DNA of 64,000 nt from Vicinamibacterales bacterium (GTDB lineage Bacteria > Acidobacteriota > Vicinamibacteria > Vicinamibacterales > UBA2999): NCBI GenBank assembly GCA_041394705.1, contig JAWKHS010000006.1, positions 345,534 through 409,533 of the forward strand. The letters run 5' to 3'. Positions 34,014 to 43,400 of this stretch are shown here, one piece after another. The position numbers and the translations under genes are program-made. Under the pieces are notes generated by a model, which worked only from the letters and a program-made list of their open reading frames with translations, searched no databases and had not been told where the DNA came from. Position 1 is the stretch's first letter, and every line of letters begins with the position of its first letter.

Positions 34014-34313
34014 CGGAATCGGGCTCCAGTTTGTCGACCGGGGGGTTGGTGACGCCGCGAGCCCTTGCATCGGCAATGCCAGAATCGCCCAGTCCTTCCG
34101 GTGGAGGCGCGATCGCTGCGAAATTTGTGGCTAAGTGGTTGATAGTTAATGGCTTACGGATTCGTCGTGAATCAGTGTAAAGACACAGGAACACGTGGGA
34201 AGTCTCGTCGAGCCTGTCAGAGTGCTGACGCTGCCACAGCGCGCAGGCCAAGCCCATGACGGCTTGGCGAGCGCCAAATTTGGTCGAGGATGGACGAGGA
34301 TTGGCGGGGCCGG
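34014..34313. other. Intergenic region upstream of the sigma-factor gene
   Basis: 300 bp with no supported gene. It contains the sigma-54-like element at 34066-34081 and a more AT-rich stretch at about 34125-34195. A CACGTG at about 34194 lies in poor context for a ParB site. Nothing else was recognised. Confidence 0.5.
34066..34081 (-). promoter_or_regulatory. Candidate sigma-54 (-24/-12) promoter
   Basis: On the minus strand TGGCATTGCCGATGCA. It keeps GG at -24 and GC at -12 with exactly 10 nt between them, and 9 of the 12 consensus bases overall. It would start transcription near 34055, about 40 nt before the sigma-factor ATG. An NtrC-type activator is encoded 0.9 kb away. Confidence 0.5.
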
Positions 34314-34619
34314 CTAGATGCCGGACTGCTCGCGAAGGCTGCGGGTTGCAGCCATGGCTTCGAGAGCAGCGTGGACGACGTGCGCGGCGCGGGCGCGCTG
34401 GGTGGGGTCCACGAGCTTGAGCTCCATCAGTTCGGCGTTGGCGAGGATGACGCCGAGCTGATTGCCAAGCTGATGAAACAGGCCACGCAGGACGTCTGGA
34501 GGCGCCTGTGGGCCTGTTTCCGGTGAGATGGTCGACGACTTCACGGGCACGCTCGCGGTCGAACCAGAAACCGCGGCAAAGCTACGCCGCGGGGCTGGAA
34601 CCGGCGCGGGCGCTGCCAT
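34314..34619 (-). CDS. Stand-alone histidine-kinase DHp-like small protein
   Basis: A 101-aa protein. The first 40 residues are Pro/Ser-rich and probably disordered. Residues 43-95 resemble an H-box dimerisation helix pair: LRGLFHQLGNQLGVILANAELM with H49, then a second helix. No ATP-binding domain follows, so it cannot be a complete kinase; a phosphotransfer or kinase-interacting role is inferred. Its start overlaps the end of the HTH gene by 38 bp. It may be a real small regulator or the remnant of a kinase gene. Confidence 0.6.
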   Translation of the reverse strand: MAAPAPVPAPRRSFAAVSGSTASVPVKSSTISPETGPQAPPDVLRGLFHQLGNQLGVILANAELMELKLVDPTQRARAAHVVHAALEAMAATRSLREQSGI

Positions 34620-34776
34620 CGGGCTGACGCCACAGCGTATCCACGAAGATCCGGATGCTGCCGCCGGCCGTCCGGACGTATTCGACTTTGCCTGCAGCGA
34701 TCCAGTTGTAGATCGTCCGCCGGCTGACTCCCACGAGCTCGCACGCCTTCATGATGCTGATGGTCTGACGTTCCAC
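34582..34776 (-). CDS. Small excisionase/MerR-type HTH DNA-binding protein
   Basis: A 64-aa protein with a helix-turn-helix of the excisionase/MerR-like group: SIMKACELVGVSRRTIYNWIAAGKVEYVRT, followed by IRIFVDTLWR. The GTG at 34776 is supported by AGGAG 8 nt upstream. No integrase is nearby, so it is probably a transcriptional regulator. It is divergent from the NtrC-type gene and overlaps the DHp-like gene, so it may control this island. Confidence 0.75.
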   Translation of the reverse strand: MERQTISIMKACELVGVSRRTIYNWIAAGKVEYVRTAGGSIRIFVDTLWRQPDGSARAGSSPAA

Positions 34777-34892
34777 GGGTAGTTCTCCTTCACAGGCTGG
34801 TATCGGATGCTGAGTGGTGGGGATTAGGGCAGGGTTGTGCCACTCCGGTCAGATTTCGAGGTTGACCGCACGCCGACGACGCTGTCAGGATA

Positions 34893-36314
34893 TTGACGCT
34901 CACCGCCCCCGTCACGCAAGTGGCCGAATCTACCCATCTTCTCCTCGTCGACGACGAAGACGGTCTGCGCACCGTCACGGCCGAACGGCTGGCCGACGCT
35001 GGCTACACCGTAACGGAGGCGTCGTCGGGAGAGCAAGCCCTCGAGAAGCTCGAGCGTTTCGCCTTCGACGTCGTCATTTCCGACCTGCGGCTGCCTGGCA
35101 TCGACGGCCGGGAGGTGCTCGCCGAGGCCCTCCAGCGGTATCCCGGGATCGTGGCCATCGTCGTGACGGGCTACGGGACGGTGAAGGACGCCGTGGACGC
35201 CATCAAGCGTGGGGCGGCCGACTTCATCAGCAAGCCGTTCCTCTTCGAAGAGCTGCTGCACGTGTTGGATTCTGCGCTCGAACAGCGCCGGCTGCGCTCC
35301 GAAAACGCGTACCTCCGCAAGCAGCTCGAGCAACGCGACGGACTGCCGGGGGTCATCGGGCAGAGCCGCGTCATGCGGTCGCTCTGCGAGATGATCGAGG
35401 CGGTCGCGCCCAGCGGGTCCACGGTTCTCATCTCCGGCGAAACCGGCACCGGCAAGGAAGTGGTGGCCAGGGCGATTCACCAGACGAGCCCCAGGCGGCA
35501 TCACCGGTTCGTCGCCCTGAACTGCAGCGCCATTCCCGAGAGCCTCCTCGAAGCGGAGCTCTTCGGCCACGCCCGTGGGGCCTTCACGGGCGCGGTGGCG
35601 ACCCGTCAGGGAAGGCTCGAACAGGCCGATCACGGCACGCTCTTCCTCGACGAGGTAGGGACGATGTCCATCGGCCTGCAGCAGAAGCTGCTGCGGGTAT
35701 TGCAGGAACGTGAATTCGAGCGGGTCGGCGAGAGCCGGACGATCCGGGTGGACGTGCGCGTCCTGGCGGCGACCAATTCCGACCTGGCCAAGATGGTGGC
35801 TGACGGGACGTTCCGGGAAGATCTGTTCTACCGGCTGAACGTCATTCCTCTGCAACTGCCTCCCCTTCGCGACCGCGCCGACGACGTGCCGCTGCTCGTG
35901 CAGCACTTCGTCCGCAAGGTCCTGGCGCGTGACACGGAGGGCGAGGTTCCGGACGTGCTGGTCTCGCAGGACGCGATGCGACGCCTGATGGCCTACTCGT
36001 GGCCCGGCAACGTCCGTCAGCTCGAGAATGCCGTCGAGCGCGCGCTCATCCTGCGCGGCTCGCGCCCGAATCTCGACGTCCCAGATCTCCCCCCGGAAAT
36101 TCAGGCCGTCCCCGTCGAAACGGCGCCCGTCGTGGAACTGCCCGACGCTGGCATCGACCTACCCACGGTCCTCGCACGGATCGAGCGCGACCTCATTTCC
36201 CGTGCGCTGACGCGCACCCGCGGGAACCGGGCGGACGCGGCGCGCATCCTCGGCCTGAAGCGGACGACGCTCGTCGAGAAGCTGAAGCGCCTCCCGGATC
36301 CGGTTGCGCCGTGA
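34893..36314 (+). CDS. NtrC-family sigma-54-dependent response regulator
   Basis: A 473-aa regulator. The receiver (about residues 17-130) has phospho-acceptor D64 in ISDLRLPGIDG. The AAA+ domain (about 150-385) has Walker A GETGTGKE, the sigma-54 contact loop GAFTGA and DEVGTM. The Fis-type HTH (about 430-468) contains RADAARILGLKRTTLVEKLK. It activates sigma-54 promoters by ATP hydrolysis. The start is uncertain: a TTG at 34893 with AGGA 2 nt upstream, or GTG at 34920. The hybrid kinase or the small DHp protein nearby are candidate partners. Confidence 0.92.
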   Translation: MTLTAPVTQVAESTHLLLVDDEDGLRTVTAERLADAGYTVTEASSGEQALEKLERFAFDVVISDLRLPGIDGREVLAEALQRYPGIVAIVVTGYGTVKDAVDAIKRGAADFISKPFLFEELLHVLDSALEQRRLRSENAYLRKQLEQRDGLPGVIGQSRVMRSLCEMIEAVAPSGSTVLISGETGTGKEVVARAIHQTSPRRHHRFVALNCSAIPESLLEAELFGHARGAFTGAVATRQGRLEQADHGTLFLDEVGTMSIGLQQKLLRVLQEREFERVGESRTIRVDVRVLAATNSDLAKMVADGTFREDLFYRLNVIPLQLPPLRDRADDVPLLVQHFVRKVLARDTEGEVPDVLVSQDAMRRLMAYSWPGNVRQLENAVERALILRGSRPNLDVPDLPPEIQAVPVETAPVVELPDAGIDLPTVLARIERDLISRALTRTRGNRADAARILGLKRTTLVEKLKRLPDPVAP

Positions 36315-36358
36315 CCCCGCCGCGCGAGTTGTCGCCCTGGACCGGCGGGCACAGCGAG

Positions 36359-36364
36359 TAGGAT
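36359..36364 (+). promoter_or_regulatory. -10 box of the repeat-protein gene
   Basis: TAGGAT (36359-36364) lies 7 nt before the ATG at 36372, again a near-leaderless arrangement. No -35 box seen. Confidence 0.3.
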
Positions 36365-36371
36365 CGATCAG

Positions 36372-37364
36372 ATGCCACCCCGCTACGCGTATTGGACCAT
36401 CCTGGTGGATGGAGGGCCGACGGCGTTCCGCGCCGCGGAGCCCGATGAACTGCTGCCGACCTTGAAGCGACTCCAGGTGAAGCACCCGGGCGCCCAAATG
36501 CGGTGGTTCCAGAGGGGTCGGCTCTGGGAATCGCGCGAGGAAGCGCGCGAGACGCTTGCGGCAGGCTACACGGTGGCTCCGGATGGCTCGCTGGTGCCGC
36601 CGGCGGAGGATGCGACCCGACGAACCAAGAGCTGGCGCCCTGGCGGCGAGCATCGCGATCCCCGCGAGAAGTTCCAGCTCGCCAAGAAAGCCAAATGGGA
36701 TCGCTTCAAGAAGATGGTCCGATCGCGCCCCGGTCACCGGCGATCGGACGGCGATCCCGAGACCTTCGCGCCATTCGAGAACGACGCCCTGCCGCCGGGC
36801 ATCGTCGGCCCGGAGGCCGGCGACCAGGAACCGGAGTCGTTCGAGCAAGCGGATTCCGACGTCGTCGATCGTCCTCGGGACGACGCGCCGGACGTGCCCG
36901 CGGACGACAAGGCGTCGCCGGAGACGGCCCGGAGGGATCGCGGCAGTTCGCGGGGTGCCAAGCCGGCGTGGCGCGACCGCGGCCCCAAGTCCTTCGACCG
37001 CGGTGGCGACCGGCCTCGCGGCCCCAAGCCCGAATGGCGCGACCGCGGCCCCAAGTCCTTCGACCGCGGTGGTGACCGGCCTCGCGGCCCCAAGCCCGAG
37101 TGGCGCGACCGCGGCCCCAAGTCCTTCGACCGCGGTAGCGACCGGCCTCGCGGCCCCAAGCCCGAGTGGCGCGACCGCGGCCCCAAGTCCTTCGATCGCG
37201 GTGGCAACCGGCCTCGCGGCCCCAAGCCCGAACAGCGCGATCGGCCGAAGCCCTCGGGCGACGGCGGAAGTCGACCCCGCGGACCGAAGAGTGGCGGGGG
37301 GTTCGCTCGCCGGCCTGCCGGAGGCCGAGGCCGACCGGGTCCGCCCCGGGGGAAGAAGGGCTGA
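36372..37364 (+). CDS. Protein of unknown function with basic Arg/Gly/Pro tandem repeats
   Basis: A 330-aa protein. Residues 1-75 look folded (YAYWTILVDGGPTAFRAAEPDELLPTL, then FQRGRLW). The middle is acidic and charged. The C-terminal third (about 195-330) is disordered and basic, built from four near-identical 22-residue units (DRGPKSFDRGGDRPRGPKPE type), with further RG and PRG motifs. Such tails bind RNA or drive condensates in other proteins; this is inference. It has no membrane segment. It is convergent with the HAD gene. Confidence 0.75.
   Translation: MPPRYAYWTILVDGGPTAFRAAEPDELLPTLKRLQVKHPGAQMRWFQRGRLWESREEARETLAAGYTVAPDGSLVPPAEDATRRTKSWRPGGEHRDPREKFQLAKKAKWDRFKKMVRSRPGHRRSDGDPETFAPFENDALPPGIVGPEAGDQEPESFEQADSDVVDRPRDDAPDVPADDKASPETARRDRGSSRGAKPAWRDRGPKSFDRGGDRPRGPKPEWRDRGPKSFDRGGDRPRGPKPEWRDRGPKSFDRGSDRPRGPKPEWRDRGPKSFDRGGNRPRGPKPEQRDRPKPSGDGGSRPRGPKSGGGFARRPAGGRGRPGPPRGKKG
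36969..37232 (+). repeat. Four tandem 66-bp repeats within a coding sequence
   Basis: Units begin at 36969, 37035, 37101 and 37167, each starting with the codon for Trp in WRDRGPK. They are almost identical at DNA level, with single-base changes, and a degenerate fifth unit begins at 37233. The 66-bp period keeps frame, so copy-number change would alter the length of the disordered tail without a frameshift. Confidence 0.9.
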
Positions 37365-37382
37365 GCGTCGACGGCGCCGGTG

Positions 37383-38066
37383 CTACCGGCGTCCGAGCAT
37401 CCGCTTGATCGACCTGACGACGCCCCCGCGCCGTTCCCGATCCATCTCCACGAGTTCGTCGAGGGCCTCGCCGATCGACCGTCGCACGACGACACCGTGA
37501 CGCCCGACTCCCGGGCCGAGCCCGTCGAGCGGACCGGGCCAGACGAGGATCGCCTTCGCAGGCGATTCCGCCGCCACGTCGAGACAGTTCTCCGGACGGT
37601 CGTCCACGACGGCGTCCAAGTCGAGCGCCGTCGCGACCCTGCCGCGCGATCCCCGCACGACGTACACGCTCGGGTGCCGGAAGCCCTTGGACGCCAGCCA
37701 CTCCTGACTTTGCACCTGGGTGGTGCGGCCGGCGGACGCCGGTCTGGTCGTGATGAAGAGGACGTCCCATCGACGATCCTCGGCCAGGTCCGCGATGCGC
37801 TTCACGATGCCCGCGTCCGTCTCTTCGAGGGTCGTCCAGAAGTCGCGCGTCTTGAGGACGTGGTTCCAGAGCCTGTCGAGATCGGACGGCGTCAGATCGA
37901 GATCCGTCAGGGTCGGGCGCTCGGACTGCGCGTCGGCCGCGCCGCCGTTCTCGACGTCGGCCTCGCGCTTCTGGAGCTTCTGGAACTTCTTCGTCGCGAT
38001 CCGATGCATCGCACGCGACAGGTCGGCGATGGTGCCGTCCAGGTCGATGGCGACGCGCAGGCCCAT
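37383..38066 (-). CDS. HAD-family 5'-nucleotidase-like phosphatase
   Basis: A 227-aa HAD-superfamily protein. Motif I is AIDLDGTIAD (Asp nucleophile near residue 8), motif II is in FITTRPAS, and the acidic motif IV is VVDDRPENC. It resembles the deoxy-5'-nucleotidase (NT5C-type) family with a small helical cap. It is cytoplasmic. The start at 38066 is 8 nt after the stop of the dihydrouridine synthase gene, so cotranscription is likely. The C-terminal 40 residues are basic and unusual for the family. Substrate unknown. Confidence 0.75.
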   Translation of the reverse strand: MGLRVAIDLDGTIADLSRAMHRIATKKFQKLQKREADVENGGAADAQSERPTLTDLDLTPSDLDRLWNHVLKTRDFWTTLEETDAGIVKRIADLAEDRRWDVLFITTRPASAGRTTQVQSQEWLASKGFRHPSVYVVRGSRGRVATALDLDAVVDDRPENCLDVAAESPAKAILVWPGPLDGLGPGVGRHGVVVRRSIGEALDELVEMDRERRGGVVRSIKRMLGRR

Positions 38067-38074
38067 CGCGGAGG

Positions 38075-39172
38075 CTAGCGGCCCGCCGCGGCGCCCGCGG
38101 GCTCGTCGACCTCGGCCTCACGGGAGCCGAAGGTCTCGGGGGCGCTGAAGAAGCGCGACACGAGCTCGCGCACGGCGTCCACCGTCGGGGCCGCGTTCAC
38201 GGCGATCCGGAGGTGCGATCCGCCCTCGAGTCCTTTCGTGTACCACGTGCACAAAGCCCGAACCTTGTTGACCACCCATCGGCCGCGTCCGCCGGCTCGC
38301 GAGTCGGGCGCGGCGTCGGTCTCGCCGGGGGCCACGTGACGGAATCCCGTGGCCTCCGCTGAACGGTCGGCCAGGAGGAGATCGATGTACTCCAGCAGGA
38401 AGCGCGCGCGATCCTCGGCGGCCACGGTCCGCGGCGGCCGGCCAGCGAGCATGTCCGCCGCCTGGGCGAGGATCCACGGATTGCGAAGGACGCCACGACC
38501 CACGAACACCCCGCTCACTCCCTGTCGAAGGCGATCGACGATCTGACCGGGCTCGACGCAGTCGCCCGATCCGAAGACGGGGACCGAGACGCGGCGGGCG
38601 ACATCTGCCACGAAATCCCAGTCGGCCTGACCCGAGTAGCTCTGGCGGGCGGTGCGTCCGTGCACGGTGATGGCGGCGGCGCCGGCCTGCTCGACGCGTT
38701 CGGCCACGTCGCCGGCGTTGAGCTGGCCTTCGTCCCAGCCCTTGCGCATCTTGACGGTGACCGGAATACGCACCGCCCTGGTCATCGCGGCCACGATGGC
38801 CGCGGCCTGACCGGGATCCTTCATCAGGCTGCACCCCGCCTGGTGCCGCGCGACTTTCGGCACCGGGCACCCCATGTTGACGTCCACGACGTCCGCGCCC
38901 ATGGCCTCCACGACTCTGGCGGCCTCGGCCATTCGATCCGGATCGCCGCCGAAGATCTGGATCGAGACCGGACGCTCCTCCTCCGTGTACTCCGCATACT
39001 CGAGGGTGCGGTCCATCCCCCGGACCAGGCCTTCGCTGCTGACCATCTCGCTGACGACGAGGCCACATCCGCCGTGGCGCTTGACGAGGCGTCGAAACGC
39101 CGTGTCCGTCATGCCGGCCATGGGCGAGACGACGAGCGGCGAGCTGAGCTCGATGGAGCCGATCTTCATCAT
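38075..39172 (-). CDS. dusB: tRNA-dihydrouridine synthase
   Basis: A 365-aa FMN enzyme that reduces uridines in tRNA D-loops. It shows the FMN-binding SPMAGMTD at the N-terminus, the catalytic-Cys motif NMGCPVPKV, VKMRKGWDE, ITVHGRTARQSYSGQADW and FGSGDC. The order and motif form fit DusB. In-frame starts are a GTG at 39178 and ATGs at 39172 and 39169; ATG 39172 is used, with no decisive ribosome-binding site. It lies between surA and the HAD gene on the same strand. Confidence 0.92.
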   Translation of the reverse strand: MMKIGSIELSSPLVVSPMAGMTDTAFRRLVKRHGGCGLVVSEMVSSEGLVRGMDRTLEYAEYTEEERPVSIQIFGGDPDRMAEAARVVEAMGADVVDVNMGCPVPKVARHQAGCSLMKDPGQAAAIVAAMTRAVRIPVTVKMRKGWDEGQLNAGDVAERVEQAGAAAITVHGRTARQSYSGQADWDFVADVARRVSVPVFGSGDCVEPGQIVDRLRQGVSGVFVGRGVLRNPWILAQAADMLAGRPPRTVAAEDRARFLLEYIDLLLADRSAEATGFRHVAPGETDAAPDSRAGGRGRWVVNKVRALCTWYTKGLEGGSHLRIAVNAAPTVDAVRELVSRFFSAPETFGSREAEVDEPAGAAAGR

Positions 39173-39257
39173 CGTCACGTTCGTCGCTGGCGCAGGCCAC
39201 CGCAGGGGCCTCGAGGCCGCCGGGAGCGGGGCACGTGGATCGCCGGCAGGTGCGCGC

Positions 39258-40331
39258 CTAGAACCCCGGCTTCGACTCGGCAGCCGGCGTGTCGCCCTGC
39301 GCCTTGAGGCCGGCCTCGTAGGCCTTCTTCACCTCGTCGTTCTTCCACTCGATAATCGCCTGGTCGCGGAGTCGCGCCACGTACTTCTGGAACTCGCCAC
39401 GCCGCTTGCTCTCGAACACCTTCTCCGACACGGCGTCCCTGGCTTCGTCGAGCGTCTTGGTCGTGCCGTCGGTGCGGGCGTCGACCTTGAGGATCTGATA
39501 GCCGCGCGTCGTGCGTAGCACCCGCGTGATCTGGCCCGGCTTGAGGGGCTCGAGCTCCTTCTGCAGTTCCGGTGAGATGTCGGCCCACTGGATCTCGCCA
39601 AGCAGACCCCCGTTGGCCTTGGACGGCGCGTCAGAGACGTCGGCGGCCAGGCGCGGGAACGGCTCGCCGGCGGTCAGCCGCCTGTGGACGTCCTGGGCCT
39701 GGGCCCGCTTCTCCTCGTCCACGGCGACGTTTACGGCGCCATCGGTCGTAGGGACGGCAATGAGGATCTCGCGAAGCGTGACCTGCGGCGTCGTTGCGAA
39801 TTCGGCGAGGTGGGAATCGTAGTACGCCTTGACCTCGTCGTCGGTGACGCTGACCTTTCCGAGCACTTCGGCTTGCTGCACGCGCGAGACGAGCATCTGC
39901 TTCTCGAGCTGGTGGCGCAGGTCGAGCATCGTCATGCCTTCCTGCTGCAGCGCCTGGTTGAACTGCTCGTCGGTCTCGATCTTGTTCTCCTTGCGGATGT
40001 TCTCGATGATGTTCCGGAACTGGTCGTCACCCATCGTGTAGCCCAGTTCCTTGCCCCGCTGCGTCAGGAGCATCTCGTCCACGGCGTCCACGATCACCTG
40101 TGGCGTCACATCGGAGAGGAGCTTCGCCAGGGCCTCGTCGTCGCCGCGAAGCGACTGCACCTCGGGCCGCTGGCGGATGGCCGCGATCTGCCGCTGCTCG
40201 AGGTCGCTCTTCGTGATGATCTCGCCGTTCACCTTGACGAGAATCTGCTCGATGATGTCGGCTGCCCCAAGGGTCGTACTGGACCCGGCTGCGAAACCGA
40301 GGACGAGTGCAAGACTGAGCAACTGCTTCAT
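39258..40331 (-). CDS. surA: SurA-like periplasmic peptidyl-prolyl isomerase
   Basis: A 357-aa protein. A signal peptide (QLLSLALVLGFAAGSSTTLGA) is followed by a SurA N-terminal chaperone domain (about 25-165, VNGEIITKSDLEQR). One parvulin domain (about 180-290) contains LREILIA and KANGGLLGEI. The C-terminal helix is charged. SurA carries outer-membrane proteins through the periplasm. It has one parvulin domain where E. coli SurA has two. The start at 40331 is preceded by AGGA. It lies 81 nt after mfd, which is transcribed into it. Confidence 0.88.
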   Translation of the reverse strand: MKQLLSLALVLGFAAGSSTTLGAADIIEQILVKVNGEIITKSDLEQRQIAAIRQRPEVQSLRGDDEALAKLLSDVTPQVIVDAVDEMLLTQRGKELGYTMGDDQFRNIIENIRKENKIETDEQFNQALQQEGMTMLDLRHQLEKQMLVSRVQQAEVLGKVSVTDDEVKAYYDSHLAEFATTPQVTLREILIAVPTTDGAVNVAVDEEKRAQAQDVHRRLTAGEPFPRLAADVSDAPSKANGGLLGEIQWADISPELQKELEPLKPGQITRVLRTTRGYQILKVDARTDGTTKTLDEARDAVSEKVFESKRRGEFQKYVARLRDQAIIEWKNDEVKKAYEAGLKAQGDTPAAESKPGF

Positions 40332-40412
40332 GGCTGTGTTCCTAGCTTACTCCCGGTACGCGGCCACCTGGCCCGTGCGCCGGCCGTTTCGAGCGGAGGC
40401 TCCACCGCGGCC

Positions 40413-43400
40413 CTAGTGGTCGGCCAGGGCGCCGAGCACACCGAGGACCTTGTCCAGCAGCCCCCGTTCGACACGTGGGTCCGACGGCCCCGCGCGCTGG
40501 ATCTCGGCCTTCGAGAAGCCGGCCTTGACCTCACCCGCCGTCGCCCGTGCCGTCCACCATGCGCGGGAGGCCCCGGGCCCGGTGCTGCTGCCACCGCTCC
40601 TGAGGTCCAGCTTGAGGCTGCCCGGCGGCACGAGCTGCAGCTCCGGCGTCGCCTTCACGAGGTTCAGCAGGCGAGGCAGGTCCACCTTCGTCTTCTCCCT
40701 GAACTTGTAGACGACGGTGGCGCCGTCCCGGTCGATCGTCTCGAGCCCGAGGCGATCCGCCGCGGCGCGGATCCGCCCGTAGTCGGCCAGGTTCAGGACG
40801 GCCGCCGGGGGCGCGCCGTAGCGGTCGCTGAGCTCGTCGAGGAGGGCCCGGACGTCGTCGTCGGAGCGCGCCGAGGCCATCCGGCGGTAGACCGAGAGCC
40901 GCTGGTTCATGTCGGGGACGTAGGCGTCCGGGATCCTGAAGTCCACGCCCAGATTGACCACCGCCCTGACGTCGTCGTCGAGATCCTCGCCCTTCAGCTC
41001 CTTGATGGTCTCCTCGAGGAGCTTCATGTACATCTCGAACCCGACCGCGTCGATCTGCCCGCTCTGCTCACCGCCGAGCAGGTTCCCGGCGCCCCGGATC
41101 TCCAGGTCGAGCGCCGCGATCCGGAAACCGCTTCCGAGGTCGCTGAACTCCTTGATGGCGGCCAGGCGCTTCTTCGCCACCGCCGACAGGGTCTCCTCCG
41201 GCGGGATGAGCAGGTACGCGTAGGCGGGGCGGTCGCTGCGCCCGACGCGCCCCCGCAGCTGATACAGCTGCGACAGCCCGTACCGGTCCGCACGGTTGAT
41301 CACGATGGTGTTCGCGTTGGGGATGTCGAGCCCGTTCTCGACGATCGTCGTGGACAGGAGCACGTCGAACCGGTGCGCGACGAAGTCGAGCATCGTCTTC
41401 TCGAGCGAGTCTTCGCTCATCTGGCCGTGGCCCACCGCGAGTCGTGCCTCAGGGACCAGGCGCTGCAGCAGATTGGCCATGGAGTGGATCGATTCGATCC
41501 GGTTGTGGACGAAGTACACCTGGCCGCCCCGTGCCAGCTCCGTCCTGAGGGCGCGGGTGACGACGGTCTGGTCGAACTTGGCGACATGGGTCTGGATCGA
41601 CAGTCGATCCTTCGGGGGCGTCTCGATGACCGACATGTCGCGGATGCCGACCAGCGACATGTTCAACGTTCTGGGAATGGGCGTCGCCGTGAGGGTGAGC
41701 ACGTCGACTTTCCGGCGCATCTGCTTGATCCGCTCCTTGTGCGCGACGCCAAAGCGCTGTTCCTCGTCCACGATCAGCAGGCCGAGGTCACGGAAGCGTA
41801 CGTCCTTCGAGAGCAGGCGGTGAGTGCCCACGATGATGTCGAGGTGGCCGCCGGCGAGCTGGTCCAGGGCCGCCGTCTGCTCCGCCTTGGTGCGGAACCG
41901 CGACACCATGTCCACGCGGACGGGGAACGAGGCGAACCGCGTCTTCAACGTCTCGAGGTGCTGGAACGCGAGGACCGTGGTCGGCGCGAGGATCGCCACC
42001 TGCTTGCCATCCATCACGGCCTTGAAGGCCGCTCGCAGCGCCACCTCGGTCTTGCCATAGCCGACGTCACCGCACAGCAGGCGATCCATCGGCGTCGCGG
42101 ACTCCATGTCGCGCTTGATGTCGGCGACGGCCGTGGCCTGATCGGGCGTGAGCTCGTACGGGAAGGCGGCTTCGAACTCTTCCTGCCAGTGCGTGTCGGC
42201 CGAGAAGCCGTGGCCGGGGACGGCCTTGCGGGCGGCGTAGAGCTTCAGCAGCTCTTCCGCCATGTCGCGCATCGCCTTCTTGACGCGCGTCTTGGCCTTT
42301 TCCCAGGTGGCGCCACCGAGCCTGTCGAGCGCCGGCCGGCTGCCGCCCGTGTACTTCTGGATGAGGTCGAGCCGTTCCACGGGGACGTAGAGCTTGTCGT
42401 CGCCGTGGTAGCGGAGCTCGAGGAATTCGTGCGCCGTCTCGCCGACGCCGATCTGCCTGAGTCCGACGAACTCGCCGATGCCGTTGTCCACGTGGACGAC
42501 GAGGTCGCCCACCTTGAGATCGCGCAGGTCGGACAGGAAGGCCGCGGCCGCGGAGCGCTTGCGCGCCGCCGCACCCTTGTGCCGGTCGTCGTCGAAGAGG
42601 TCGGTCTCGGCGTAGATCGTGACGCCGCCGCGCGCGAGCCTGACGCCATGGGAAAGGCCGCCTTGGATGACCAGCACGGCGCCGGCCGAGAGCTCCGTGG
42701 TCCGCGTGGCCAGCTCCGCGCGCACGTCGTAGTCGGCCAGCATTTCGACGGTGCGCTCGGCGCGGCCGCTCGTATGCGCCACGAAGAGGATGGCATCGCC
42801 GGCGGAGCGCCGCTCGCGCAGCTCTGCGATCCAGTCCGGGATGCGCCCGCGGAAGTGCGCGATGGGCTGCGTCGGCACGTGATGCGAGCCGGGGTCGGCG
42901 TCGACGTCGAGGGCGGAGAGCGGCGCCGCTTTCGCAAGGCGTGCCTCGACTTCCGCTGGGGCCACGAAGAGGTCCGCCGGAGTCGGGAGGTCCCGCGAGG
43001 CGTCGGAACGCGTCGCCGCCTCGCGGTGGCTGGCCTCGACGTGCTCGAACAGGCGCCGGATCGCCGCGGCGACTTCGTCGGGTTCGGACTGGAGGAGGCG
43101 CGTGCCGCCTCGCGCCGCGACGTAGTCGAACACCGTCGCCGCCCGTTCGGCGGGCACGGGGAGGTCCGATGGATCGGTGGATTCGCGTACGGGGACGACG
43201 AGGAACTGGTCGAGGGTCTCGACGGACCGCTGCGTGTCGGGATCGAAGCGCCGGATCGACTCCACGAGGTCCCCGAGGAACTCCATTCGCACCGGCCAGA
43301 GCTCGTTGGGGGGATAGACGTCGAGGATGCCTCCCCGGAGACAGAACTCGCCATGCTGGTCCACGGGGTCCTGGCGCACGTAGCCCGCGTCCACGAGCAG

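Noticed and set aside
34186..34205. Third parS site around CACGTG at about 34194
   Set aside because: The flanks do not match the ParB consensus beyond the central hexamer.
34255..34310. Direct repeat GAGGAT / GAGGATTGG near 34285
   Set aside because: Too short and imperfect to mean anything at this GC content.
36969..37232. CRISPR array
   Set aside because: The repeats are head-to-tail 66-bp coding units without unique spacers, and they keep reading frame.
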